A stretch of DNA of 64,000 nucleotides from Periplaneta americana (Eukaryota; Arthropoda; Insecta; Blattodea; Blattidae). Under the pieces are notes generated by a model. That model searched no databases. It was not told the DNA's origin and saw only the letters and a program-made list of their open reading frames with translations. Position 1 is the first letter of the stretch; the number at the start of each line of letters is the position of its first letter. The DNA lies in NCBI RefSeq assembly GCF_040183065.1, contig NC_091119.1, positions 103,117,274-103,181,273 on the forward strand. Reading direction: 5' to 3'. Of the stretch, positions 1 to 10,974 are shown piece after piece. Made by a program: the position numbers and the translations under genes.

Positions 1-449
1 AATTCTTATCATGTCTTAAATGATGAATAATTAACTTATTATTAATGAACTCATTGGCTTCATTGCTCTCTATGGCTGCTGATACATAGATTCCAATATT
101 ACAATTAAAAACTAATTATTTTCATATTAACACATTTATAATTCACTTTGCATGGCGTAAAAATTATCTAGGTCTAAATTTTCTATTTTGTGACTTTGCC
201 TTTTGTTAGAACCACTTTCAGCGCAAAATAATCTTTCCGCGCGACACTGCTCTTTTGTATTCCTACTGGTAGCTCATGTGCTCAATAAAACCAGTTGCTC
301 TCCGGCAATTTCTTCATTCCTTCAACCAAACTATTACAATATCTTTGAGTCTAAACTTTATCTTAAATTTCTGCACTAAGAATAGTGCCTACCATGTCCG
401 TGACGGAGTGGTTAGTCTCTATGCCTTCCACTGTTACGTGCAGCACAAG
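1..449. other. Gene-free AT-rich stretch
   Basis: I see no coding region that I can support. A short tRNA-like piece around 385-440 (a GAGTGGTTAGT A-box-like string) may be the head of an old SINE, but it has no recognisable body. Confidence 0.4.
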
Positions 450-461
450 TTTTCCGTTTTT

Positions 462-712
462 TTATTATGTTATTTTATGACGCTTTATCAACATATTAGG
501 TTAGTTAGCGTCTGAATGACATGAAGGTGATAATGCTGGTGAAATGAATCCGGGGTCCAGCACCGAAAGTTACCCAGCATTTGCTCATATTGGGTTGAGG
601 GAAAACCCCGGAAAAAACCTCAACCAGGTAACTTGCCCCGACCGGGAATCGAACACGGGCCATCTGATTTGGCGGCCAGACGCGCTAACCGTTACTCCAC
701 AGGTGTGGACCC
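462..712 (-). mobile_element. tRNA-derived SINE, minus copy
   Basis: A full-length SINE read on the minus strand. The tRNA-like head near 620-710 has a GTTCGATTCCCG B box. The body carries the family hallmarks TTTTCCGGGG, GCTGGGTAACTTTC and CCGGACTCATTT, and the tail ends in a copy of CGTCGTAAAATAA. It is flanked by a 12-bp target duplication TTTTCCGTTTTT at 450-461 and 713-724. The apparent 60-aa ORF across it is a chance reading of the SINE. Confidence 0.92.
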
Positions 713-743
713 TTTTCCGTTTTTAACTGTTAAGAAGCGCTTA

Positions 744-1000
744 GTCCACACCTGTCTGTGGAGTAACGGTTAGTGCGTCTGGCCGCGAAACCAGTTGGCC
801 CGGGTTCTAATCCTGTTAGGAGCAAGTTACCTGGTTGAGGTTTTTACCGGGGTTTTCCCTTAACCTAATATGAGCAAATGCTGGGTAACTATCGGTGCTG
901 GACCCCGGACTCATTTCACCCTCATCATCACCTTCATCTCATTCAGACGATAAATAACCTGAGATGTTGATACAGCGTCGTAAAATATCCTACTAAGAAA
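744..1000 (+). mobile_element. tRNA-derived SINE, plus copy
   Basis: This is the same SINE family as 462-712, in the opposite orientation, so the two heads face each other about 30 bp apart. The body ends with GCGTCGTAAAATATCC and an A-rich tail. A perfect 12-bp duplication AAGAAGCGCTTA flanks it at 732-743 and 1001-1012. The B box is slightly mutated (GGTTCTAATCC). Confidence 0.92.
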
Positions 1001-1300
1001 AAGAAGCGCTTATAATATAGATTTAGTATTATATGCAGCACACGTTTTCCGTTATTAGCTTCACACTATAATCAAACAAGAACTTAAGTTACATACCTAA
1101 TGCTTTCATTGTTTTGTTGATAGCTAAATTTTGTGCACTTTATATAATAAACGCAGAAAATGTTCTACATGTTTCAACAGTGTGAAATCTTGGCCTGAAC
1201 TCTACCACCCCTAAGTTCCACAGCAGAGCTGTTTGGCAAGAAAGCGGTTGGCTATTCCATCAGTTTAGTTGTTATCGCGTTATTCGTAAATTAAATATAA

Positions 1301-1548
1301 GAGGCTATCAAGTGCAAAACTCGCCTTATCAAAAATTAAAAAAAAATAGTTACATATGGGATGTTGGGCTTCTTTGAAGCTCTCTGTCTGCTGATATAGT
1401 CGGTTTGTGCAAAACCTGTCTAATTCCTTTTCCATAGAGCTCTGAAAACTAATATCAAATGCAAAATTGTCCATATCCATAACAGTTTTTCCTGTTTTCC
1501 GACAAACCACTTTACCTGGATAAGGCGAGTTTTGCATTTGACAGCCTC
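1301..1548. mobile_element. MITE with about 30-bp terminal inverted repeats
   Basis: The 30-bp ends match in inverted orientation at about 28 positions. The left end starts GAGGCTATCAAGTGC and the right end, reverse complemented, starts GAGGCTGTCAAATGC. The 190-bp interior has no gene; an 85-aa minus-strand frame across it is most likely chance. The GAGG ends recall Kolobok-type elements, but I could not see a clean TTAA duplication. Confidence 0.7.
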
Positions 1549-2501
1549 ATATGGTAATTGTAGACGTGTAACTATATTTTAGCACATGAAATCGATCTAG
1601 GTCTCCATTAAATTGTATTTAGTGAATGAAAGGAAACTGATTAATTCCCACTTCTCAAGAGAAGACTTATAAATAGCTGATGGAATAGCCCTCCATATGT
1701 TCAGTACTTTTTTCTTAAAGTGAAATCCTCTATAAGTGACGGTGACGACACGCAACACTGTTGTCAACCAAAAAATTCAGATTTCCGTACGAATGCGTTG
1801 AAAAAATATAAAGAAAAAGTGTGATAAGGATCAAGGTGGCCTTGCTGTAATGGACTAATATTTAATGTGGCAAATTCAAATGCTCTAACTTTAAATAAAT
1901 TATTGATCATGGATATAGTGTACTTCTTGTGTGCTGTCTGCACCCTCTTGGAAATAATTCTGCTGGCGCTCATGTGCATGGGTGTCCCTGATAATTGATT
2001 GCTTAATATTTACGTTTACAAAAAGAGGCAGTAAAGTTATATTACCTATATAGACTAATTGCAATGAACAACAAGAATTTTGCTCAAACTTAAAACAGTG
2101 TGCCCCTTATGGTTTCTGTGTGCTGAATTCGAAAATCCATATATTTTTTTCGTATCACGTAAGGTTTTTAAGATATACTGTGATTTCATTTTTCGATAAG
2201 TGCTCTCCCAGAAAGCATCTGGCGCGGGTTGGGGGTTGTAAACCAAAACAAAAACTAATGCATTTTATGAGTTTATAACTTATTTCCGTTTATTATGGTT
2301 GTTGACATGTTCTTTCGTACTTCTAATATGTAAACAGATATTGGTCCCTTCTATTCAGTAAATTTCATAACAGTTCAAAGTGAGACCTACGCAATGAGCA
2401 AACAAGGGTATGGTTTTCAGTATTTAAAATAAAAGTTTACCATTTTGAGTGAAGGCTAAATAAAAGAGGGCATTTTCATCGGTCTACAAATTTACAAAGT
2501 C
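1549..2501. other. Gene-free stretch
   Basis: I see no recognisable gene, repeat or RNA. The short reading frames here lack codon structure or known motifs. Confidence 0.4.
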
Positions 2502-2882
2502 ATGGCTGACTCTTTGTTTGAGGAGAAACTTCACGTTACAGAAAAAATGGCATGGCGCGATTTCAAAGATGTTTGCAAAAATTTCCTTGGAAATTCTAGG
2601 ATAGACAACTACATAGAACTTGTTGTGGAAACAATGTCAAAAATTGGGTGTAACATGTCTCTCAAAATACACTTTTTACATTCTTATTTGGATTTCTTTC
2701 CTCCTAACCTTGGAGCAGTAAGCAACGAGCATGAGGAAAGATTTCGACAACAAATATCTAAAATGGAAAGGCGATATAAAGGAAGATCATCATCCATCAT
2801 GCTTGCAGATTATTGTTGGTTTCTTGTAAAAGACAGTCCAGAGTCTAGTTGTATACAGAAGTTATCCAGAAAGTTCATGTAA
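2502..2882 (+). pseudogene. C-terminal piece of a repetitive arthropod ORF
   Basis: A 126-aa frame starting at an ATG in good context (AGTCATGGCT). I recognise the pattern KIHFLHSYLDFFPPNLG, then SNEHEERFRQQI, MERRYKGR and MLADYCW. A very similar block recurs in many arthropod genomes at the end of a longer protein of unknown function that behaves like a repeat, usually reading HSHLxFFPENxGxxSDEHGERFHQDI. This copy has only the C-terminal region, with no matching coding sequence upstream, so I call it a fragment. No transposase catalytic motif is visible. A small expressed gene derived from the repeat is possible but not shown. Confidence 0.5.
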
Positions 2883-4067
2883 TTGTAAGTTCAAATTCCG
2901 AGATTTTTCTCAATATATGCATGAAATATTGTTATTGTTTAACAAAAAATTCGATTCATTTTCTCTGGAAAATAGTACTGAAGGAACAATTTGGATTTTA
3001 AATTCAGATTTAGGGCGCACATATTAGTAATATTCACCTACTTTTATTTCGGAGCAATACAAAAAGTATAAAATTTATTGCTCAGTGTTATTAACAAATT
3101 TCCAAATGTTTTATATTTTCTTGCTGTAAAATAAAATAGAATAACTTACAAAATGTAACTTATTTACTAGGCCTACTATATTCTATACATTTTACTTTAT
3201 TGGTCTGTCTGCATTAGATGTTGCAGTTTCATATTATTCCCAACAAGTTAAATAGGCATTACAATCCGTTATGGCCGATTCTACATCACATCTCTGACAT
3301 GCCGTAATAGCCGTTCGTAACAGCTCGGCTGCAGCATTCGTGGCGGACATAGTACTATCGCTGTACAATTATGTAGCATTCAGCCTTGGGATAATTTAAT
3401 AAATAACTAATGTCCAATTAATAATCGTAAATATTTATATAAAAGTTTGATATTTATAGTTCGTAGCATACTAAATTTTCACATAAAATATTGGCTGCGA
3501 TCAGTATGTTTTGAATTAAAACGATATCGCAATAATGAATATCAATTTTTCCTGACTGCATGATGCGTTGAGGGAGGTGGCAACGGATAGCCAACTTAAC
3601 AAGGTCGAAAAAGTAAAGTCGGGTGATTCTGTCTTTTGTTGACATTTTGCATAAAATGAAAGTAGGCCTAAATAAATGTATAGAATTAGCCTATAAGTAA
3701 ATGAAAAGTAGGCTACTGTGCTGTGTATATAAGATATTTTTACTTCATTCACATACAGTATACATGTCTTAAGTAAATAGAATCATTTTACTGGACATTA
3801 TGATATTTTGGTATTACTGTACAGAAATGTTATGTTGAGCGCGCCCTCGTTTCCTCGTGTGAGTAAAGCGCGGACGCGCAGTGGAAGATATTTCAGTGAA
3901 TGGTGAAGTGTTAACTTATATCAAGAAATATATTTTACATAATTATATGTGTTTGTGTGTGTGTGTGGGGTGAAAAATTGGAAAATACAAGGCTGCCAAA
4001 GAATCTCTTCGCGAGTTGAGAGGTTAGTTTCATGTTTATTATTATAAAACATATATGGCTCCTGTCT
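2883..4067. other. Gene-free stretch, left flank of the Merlin insertion
   Basis: It holds a short (GT)n tract near 3950-3967 and an old dispersed repeat. The string TCTTCGCGAGTTGAGAGGTT at about 4005 is repeated in variant form near 47530 (TCTTCACGAGTTGAAAGGTT). I see no gene. Confidence 0.5.
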
Positions 4068-4524
4068 GAAAATATGGTGAAACGAGGATTGAGCGGATTC
4101 CGACGATTTTGCAATAGAAAATGTTCGAATTACAAAGCGAATTTGATGGAATGTTTTGTGGAGATGCATTTTAAAACTTAAGGATTCCATTGGTAATTGT
4201 TACAAGTAAACTAATTCTAGAGATATGTGGCAAATTACCTGAGAAATGACACGTCCAACGTAATACGAGTGCGAACGTTCAGTTTTCTAGCCAGTGAAAC
4301 GATTTTAGTGATATGAAACACACGATGCGATGTAATGTGAAGAACGCAGAACTCTTATTAATTCAATACCCACTGAAAAACACTCAACTAGAGCATATAA
4401 TACTACAATAAACATAAATTTCACAACTGAAAACTTTCTTTCGAAGCCCGCCATTATGGTACACAATGACGCACTTCAACTGCCAACGTAAAAAAAAAAA
4501 ATCACTACTTCACGACAGCCACTC

Positions 4525-7256
4525 TCAATCGCTTTCTCCTTCTTCGAAACGGACACCTCCGGGATAGAGCAATTTTACATCTTCAAGCAGAGCCTCAAAA
4601 GGATCGCGCGCTAGCCTCGAACAATCCTTCCTCCATAAATATTCACAAAGGTGATCACTGAGGTCTTCCTTGTGCACGCCTCTCCGAGACAGACGTCCCC
4701 TAAGTCCACGCCATGCGTTTTCGATCAAATTCGTGCATGCACCACTTTCCGGATCAACAAAGTTGAGGCTGTGATTCACAGTCAAATGACGGAAATTGTT
4801 AACATCCAGGCCTTCATATCCCTTCCAGCAGTCCGTCATAATCGTGCTTTGAGCGGCGACATGTTTCCCAATAAGACGAAGCAAAGTATCTTTGGCCCTC
4901 TTATTATTCGGACAAATCTCCAATCGCACTTCCTTCGTCTCACGATCTATCATGCCCAAAACCCAAGAACCCTCCACAACACGACCAGCCTCAAATTTTC
5001 TACGTCCAATCTTGCATTCATCAATTTCTACTATATGATTCGGCCCTCCAATTCTAGGTTCGTTCTTGTAACGGCGATCCAGACTATCTGAAAGAAAAAT
5101 AAAACTTATAGCAAACAAAAGCCTACAAAAACCTAACCTAACCTGTCACAGTTTCATATATCCAAACCATAACAAAAGCCTAAACTAACCTAACCTGTCG
5201 CAGACACGCCTATACAAGGCATAATAAAAACCTAAACTATCCTAACCTAACCTTGCACAGTTTCGTATATGCAAAGCAAAAAAAAAGCCTAAACTAACCT
5301 AACCGAACTTCTCACTAAAATCCTAAACTAACCCAACCTAACCTGCCACAGATTTGCCTACACAACGCATAAAAAAGTTAAAACTATCTAACGCATCATA
5401 AAACCCTAACCTAACATAACCTAACCCAACCTAACCTGCCACAATTTGCCTACACAAGGCATAAAAAAGCTAAAACTATCTAACGCACCATAAAAACCTA
5501 AACTAACCTAACCCAACCTAACCTGCCACAGATTTGCCTACCCAGGGCATAAAAAAGCTAAAACTATCTAACGCATAATAAAAAACCTAAACTAACCTAA
5601 CCTAACCAAAACCCTAAACTAACCTAACCTAACCCAACCTAATCTGCCACAGATTTGCCTAAACAAGGCATAAAAAAGTTAAAACTATCTAACGCATCAT
5701 AAAACCCTAACCTAACCTAACCTAAACTAACCTAACCTAATCTAACCTAAGCAAAACTCTAAACTAACCTAACCTAACCTAATCCAACCTAACCTGCCAC
5801 AGATTTGCCTACACAAGGCATAAAAAAAAGCTAAAACTATCTAACGCATCATAAAAACCTAAACTAAACTAAACTCACCTAACCTAACCTAACCCAATCT
5901 AACCCGTCACAGATTTGCTTATGCAAGGCATAAAAAGGCTAAAACTAACTAACACATCATAAAAACTTAAACTAAACTAAACTAACCTAACCTAACCAAA
6001 ACCCTAAACTAACCTAACCTAACCAAAACCCTAAACTAACCTAACCCAACCTAACCTGCCACAGATTTGCCTACACAAGGCATAAAAAAGCTAAAACTAT
6101 CTAACGCATCATAAAAACCTAATGTCCACAGCTGTGGAGTAACGGTTAGCACGTCTAGCCGCAAAACCAGGTGGCCCGGGTTCGATTCCCGGTCGGGGCA
6201 AGTTACCTGGTTGAGGTTTTTTCCGGGGTTTTCCCTCAACCCAATGTGAGTAAATGCTGGGTAACTTTCGGTGCTGGACCCCGGACTCATTTCACCGGCA
6301 TTATCACCTTCATCTCATTCAGACGCTAAATAACCTGAGATGTTGATAAAGCGTCGTAAAATAACCCAATAAAAAATAAATAAATAAAAAATAAAATAAA
6401 AACCTAAACTAACCTAACCTAACCTAATCTAACCTAAGCAAAACCCTAAACTAACCTAACCTAATCCAACCTAACCTGCCACAGATTTGCCTACACAAGG
6501 CATAAAAAAGCTAAAACTATCTAACGCATCATAAAAACCTAACCTAACCTAACCTAAAATCCTAAACTAACCTGTCACTAAAATCCTAAACTAACCTAAC
6601 CTGTCACTAAAATCCTAAACTAACCTAACCTAACCTGTCACAAATAATTACGTAACGCATCATAAAAACCTAAGCTAACCTAACCTGTCACTAAAATCTT
6701 ATCTAACCTAATCTAACCTGTCAGTAAAATCCTTAACTAACCTAACCTGTCAGTAAAATCCTAAAGTAACTTAACATGTCACAGATAATTACCAAAGACA
6801 TAATAAAAGCCTAAACTAACCCAATCTGCCATAACAGTTCATTTTCTTACCTCTACACACTTCCCTCAAGTATGAAAACCAATCCGCGATCGTTGACTCT
6901 GCTACATCTGGTACATTCGTCTCATGGCACTCCCTTATTGTTTGGGAGTACGAAAACTTCACAGCAAAACCGTAAATTATAAGGAGAACTCTCATAGTTG
7001 ACAATCTCGCACGACTGAAAAATGTGTTATTTGCAGCAGACAACTTAAATGTTCCATAAACCTCATGCCCGGGGCATTTTTTTTGACAATGAAAGAAACC
7101 GTATTTGTCTCTCCTGCCAAATTGAGGATACAGCAACTCCCCACAAAGTGGACACTCCATATTTGCGGGAAGCAGACCTTTCTCCCGGCACCACTGTTGC
7201 GCTTCATTTTCAGTATTAATAATGCTCAGCTTCCTAATATTAATACGATCAGCCAT
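4525..7256 (-). CDS. Merlin transposase, two exons (4525-5087 and 6851-7256)
   Basis: A cut-and-paste DDE transposase, predicted at 322 aa from an ATG at 7254-7256 (protein starts MADRINIRKL). Exon 1 carries a zinc-binding-like CPLCG...CQKKCPGH segment and a helical block ending VAESTIADWFSYLREVC. The donor at its end is AG|GTAAGA (GT at 6850-6849). The acceptor is a pyrimidine tract TTTCTTTCAG just before 5087. Splicing joins R to D in frame and restores the family-typical run into RIGGPNHIVEIDECKIGRRK. Exon 2 has the catalytic candidates: D in VEIDECK, D in MTDCWKGY, and the NHSLNFVDPESGACTNLIEN block that precedes WRGLRGRL. I see no stop or frameshift, so it may be functional. Confidence 0.9.
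5130..6835 (+). repeat. CCTAA-rich (telomere-like) minisatellite
   Basis: Degenerate runs of the arthropod telomere pentamer CCTAA alternate with a longer unit containing CCACAGATTTGCCTACAC, AAGGCATAAAAAAG and ACTATCTAACGCATCATAA. At least seven copies of the long unit are visible. Shorter relatives of the unit occur near 14396, 47820 and 60100, so it is dispersed and not a true telomere end. Confidence 0.9.
6123..6395 (+). mobile_element. tRNA-derived SINE inside the Merlin intron
   Basis: A full SINE with B box GGTTCGATTCC and a tail CGTCGTAAAATAACCC followed by A-rich repeats. Its target duplication ATAAAAACCTAA is made of minisatellite sequence (6111-6122 and 6396-6407). It therefore inserted after the CCTAA array had formed. 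Confidence 0.93.
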
Positions 7257-7488
7257 TTCCACACTACGAATTCCCGCTCGAACATTAGAAACTAGCGCGA
7301 AACATTCGTAATCTTATATCGATAGCTATGAATATATACATTTCAAATACCCGCTCAACCATCCAGCTGGTATGACATGTAAGATGGCTGAAAGTGCAGG
7401 AAGAGAATACGCTCAATCCTCGTTCAACCGAAAATATTGTCAAAACTTCAGTTGGTAGATACCACACAAATATTACACAGTACAACAG

Positions 7489-7851
7489 ATGTTCGATATA
7501 TGGAGAAGGTATTTCAAAGTACGTTTATTTTCTCTGTATGACATTGATTTCTATGTAGAATTTACGGTGGAAACTTTGACAGTAAATGAATCGTTCTATG
7601 CAAAAAGGGCTTCAGTCCACATTTTTATCGAATATGAGTTATTGTTGAAAATTGATATGTTTCCTATGGTTACATCGACCTACGATGGAAGGTCGTCAGT
7701 TGTTCATGCCAATACAAAAATACGAGTTGCTAGTTTTAAGTTAGATGTGCAGATATGGCCTCAGTCCAGGACTGAAGCTCTTTTTGCATATACCTCGGCA
7801 TATATTACAGACTTTAAAAATTACATTGTAGTACGTAACCAGTGGAAGTGA
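7489..7851 (+). CDS. Unrecognised 120-aa open frame
   Basis: An ATG-started frame just right of the Merlin element (starts MFDIWRRYFK). I recognise no domain, signal peptide or membrane segment. It may be chance, or a piece of the unclassified repeat into which Merlin inserted. Low confidence that it is a gene. Confidence 0.12.
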   Translation: MFDIWRRYFKVRLFSLYDIDFYVEFTVETLTVNESFYAKRASVHIFIEYELLLKIDMFPMVTSTYDGRSSVVHANTKIRVASFKLDVQIWPQSRTEALFAYTSAYITDFKNYIVVRNQWK

Positions 7852-8059
7852 GGAAATTTATCTGGAACAACAACAGAATAACAGTCTGACGCTAGACGCG
7901 AAGTCGGCATCTATACAGCTCACAAAACATTGATTTAGAGAACAAGAAAAGTAGAAATTGTTATGAAATTTTACAAACTGTGTTACTCCTGTGTCAGAAA
8001 TCGACCATGCCGAAACTTCCAGTTAAAATTCCGCACTTTCACTGGATACGTAGTACTGC

Positions 8060-8287
8060 AATGCACAATATTTATATTGAAACCACTGCCTGCACAATCA
8101 AGAGTTATGCGCGAGTAGTCACTAGGTGGCAGGTAGTGACTTTTCATATGCTGATAATGTTAATAGCGGTTACAGTGACTGTATGAATACCGTTGCTTAC
8201 GAGATTATACAAGCTGGCGCATAGCACGATCGAGAGTAGGTCTCTGAGAGTCATGACAATTTCTGCCGCTAGGTTCGCTTCGCTGCA
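8060..8287 (-). repeat. Background dispersed repeat, uninterrupted copy
   Basis: The reverse complement of this stretch matches the sequence flanking the two large insertions at 13.5-16.3 and 16.3-22.6 kb. Shared strings include CCAGCTTGTATAATCTCG (rc of 8192-8217, matching 13467 onward), TTCATACAGTCACTGTAA and CCTGCCACCTAG. It acts as a paralogous empty site for those insertions. Family unknown. Confidence 0.75.
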
Positions 8288-8691
8288 CTAAGAAACAGAG
8301 TCCGTGGATATACAGAGTAGCGCAATCACCGAGTCGGCCGCCATTGTTAGTCCTTTTCAACACGCTAGGGATAGCAATATTTGAAGTAAAACTCAGATAT
8401 TTTTAATTTGAAGGGGAAAAACGTCTAAAGGATCTTCTCACATTATAGAAAATTATTGTCAGTCAACATACTAATGTAAAAAAACTTCATTTGATAATTA
8501 TAATAGTATAAATATACATTTAAGTGCTCAATACACTCCTTCATAAACGTCACAGTAGTAGGTATTACAGCAACAAGAACTTAATAAATTATAAGTAACA
8601 AATTAAAACAACAATGTTTCAAATAAAATAACAATAAATCTAAACATTTGCAACTACATTCCTCGTGCGAACTCTCCGGCTTCCACATATA

Positions 8692-9374
8692 AGGGGACAC
8701 TATACTGAAACTTCGCGAAGTTCATTAGTTTTAAGAGTTCACAACAGTGAAATTAGTAACTACCATACTTACGAAGCTAGATTCACCAAATTTTTATCAC
8801 TGATATATCTGCTTAATAGTGACAAGTGTACAAAATTGCATCCGCCTACGATACGTGGTTTGCATTTTATTAATTATTTTATTAAAATATTGAACCGCTT
8901 TATATAAAAAGTCGCTTGCACTACAATTGACATTATTCTTAAGTGATTTTCACTTATATGGATCCTTACATACATGGAATCAAAGCTTACTATAAGGTTT
9001 TACTGTAAAATTAATCAGTAAATTACTAGAATTTTTTATTATAAAAAAAAAAATAAAAAATTAATAGCCATAAAATTCCCTAATAATTTACCCATTCGAT
9101 GTACAAAAATTCCAATAGTAATGTTTGTTCCAATGTATATAAAGAATCATATAAGTCAATATCAATTAAAAATAATGTAAATTGTGACGCAAGGGACTTT
9201 TTGTATAAAGCAATACAATATTATTCTATTAAGTTATTAATAAAATGCAAACCACTTATTAAAGAGAGACGAAAGTTTGTACATGTGTTATTATCAACCA
9301 GATATAGTACTGATAAACATTTTGTGAATTTAGCTTTAAAAATATAGAAGTTAGTAATTTCAGTATAATGTCCC
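8692..9374. repeat. Large palindrome inside element A
   Basis: Two arms of roughly 330-340 bp face each other around position 9040. The outer ends read GGGGACACTATACTGAAA and, reverse complemented, GGGGACATTATACTGAAA. Inner strings such as GTCGCTTGCACTACAATT and TATATGGATCCTTACATA have inverted partners. A related palindrome occurs at about 20998-22216. Confidence 0.8.
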
Positions 9375-9375
9375 C

Positions 9376-10974
9376 AAGGATACATTGATGTGAGGTTTTG
9401 TCATTTTTGGTCAAAAAATCGTTTCTTTGTTTTTACCTTTAAAAATTCATTTTTGGTCTAAAGATGCCCTCTGCCAATTTTCATGACCATACGACCGGTC
9501 TATCAGCTATTTAGGGTCACATTTTTAAAAGGCTGCGGGCTCTGACTGTTAATTTAAATGCTCCGTCCACGACCTCCACTCTGAATTCTGCGACCATTTT
9601 GGAAATTACGCTCTATTTCATACATTATTTATTATATTAGATTTCCGATTGAGCCAGTGTAGCTTCTCGACTTCTCGAAATATTTCTTCATAGAATCCAA
9701 CAGGTGTTAGGCCTACTTTAAAGGCTGCTTTTCTTTAAAAGATATTCAGTTGCAAAGGAGAGCACACTTCTTGTCTAAAGGAAAATTCCACTTGTTGCTA
9801 ATAGCCATAACAACGTGTTTTCCATGCTTGGTTTTTGTTTATGATACAAAAAATATTTGCAAGTTTCTAATAGCTTTATTGTTAGTGTTATAATAGTGTC
9901 TACAGTCTATAGTGATTTGTAAATAATATTTATCTATTATAGTGTTTTCATAAGGTTACATAGTTTTTTTAGTCACCTTTATTTACTAGTGTAGGTTAGG
10001 TGTGCACAGCGTGGTAGTGTATATAAGGGTAAGTTCTGTATATAATATGCTAGGTCTATATGTTTCAAAATGCCTAGAAAATAAAAAAGACAGAGACCTG
10101 GTTCATTATTATCATCCAAAACTTTGAAGTGAATTGTCTCCACTTTAATTTACTGTAAATTTTGCATTGCTAAAAATTCTACTCTTTCTACGGATTTTGT
10201 ACTACGTGCATGATTTTTTGTAGAGTTTTTTTTTTAAATTTATTTATTTGATGTCGTTTTACCTTAGGAAGTCATATCGCAAAAATACATAAACAATTCT
10301 TACAGTTTACATAGAGTTTACTGTATTACAACAATCATTAGAGGAGTTTTTGAATATGTTCTTAACAAAACTTACTCTCAGGATTATACCTAACACTCAT
10401 ATTTTTTGTTGTTGCTGTTGCTTAGTCAAATGTCCGAAGACATGTTTGAATCTCATAAGTACCACCAATAAGGCATCATTCATGAGACAACTAGGCCAGG
10501 AGATAATGGGGTAGGGTGGCCAGTTCCTTTCTCCCTCCAATGCATACTTCGCCGATTAGCTACATATTCTACTAATTAGACTTCATATGCATACAAACAA
10601 TTGTTCTTCCTCTGACACATATCGTCAAGTGAGATGTACTGCCTGGTAATATATATGCATATCAGCCAGAATATCAATAAAAGTTATTTTAATACTATTT
10701 TTTTTTACGCTCGAGTTGAATTTTTTTTCCGTTTTCATACTTTTAGTGCATTAAATATTTTAAATTATTTTTTAGTAAATTAAAAGGAAAATTATATAGT
10801 AAGTTTTGTTTCTGAAAGTCTGACAAGTATGTAGAAAAAATTTGGCCATAATACTAGCAATTTTTGAAAACCTAAATTTACACAATTTAAAATTACAAAT
10901 TAAAAGGTCAAAATTTCAGAGATCTACCTAGAATAATTTAGAAAACTGAAATTTCACATCAGTCTAACATTAAT
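9376..10974. mobile_element. Probable secondary insertion in element A
   Basis: The related element at 20.4-22.6 kb joins its palindrome directly to CTTAATAGGGTTTC. Element A has 1.6 kb in between. The ends of this block share a weak inverted motif TGATGTGA (9390 and, inverted, near 10960). An ATGCCTAGAAAATAA string near 10071 looks like a broken coding start. I could not find a duplication, so the family is open. Confidence 0.45.

Larger units (their letters stand above)
5088..6850 (-). other. Intron of the Merlin transposase
   Basis: A 1,763-bp intron with consensus GTAAGA donor and CAG acceptor, inferred because it restores a continuous Merlin transposase frame. Almost its entire length is CCTAA-rich minisatellite plus one SINE. 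Merlin transposases elsewhere are often single-exon or have short introns, so this one is unusually large. Confidence 0.85.
4076..7429 (-). mobile_element. Complete Merlin DNA transposon
   Basis: It is bounded by a perfect 8-bp target duplication GAAAATAT (4068-4075 and 7430-7437). The roughly 25-bp inverted ends match at 22 positions: the left reads GGTGAAACGAGGATTGAGCG and the right, reverse complemented, GGTTGAACGAGGATTGAGCG. Inside, on the minus strand, lies a two-exon transposase of the IS1595/ISXO2 (Merlin) type. An 8- to 9-bp duplication is what the Merlin superfamily makes. The 3.35-kb length is large for Merlin because the intron is swollen with CCTAA repeats and one SINE. Confidence 0.93.

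Noticed and set aside
4651..5091. 146-aa plus-strand frame
   Set aside because: It lies antisense to exon 2 of the Merlin transposase and has no motifs of its own.
5130..6835. True telomere end or assembly edge
   Set aside because: The array is internal, degenerate, bounded by coherent splice sites and carries a SINE; sequence continues on both sides within one transposon.
5130..6835. CRISPR-like array
   Set aside because: The repeats are degenerate and lack unique spacers of constant length. The region is eukaryotic.
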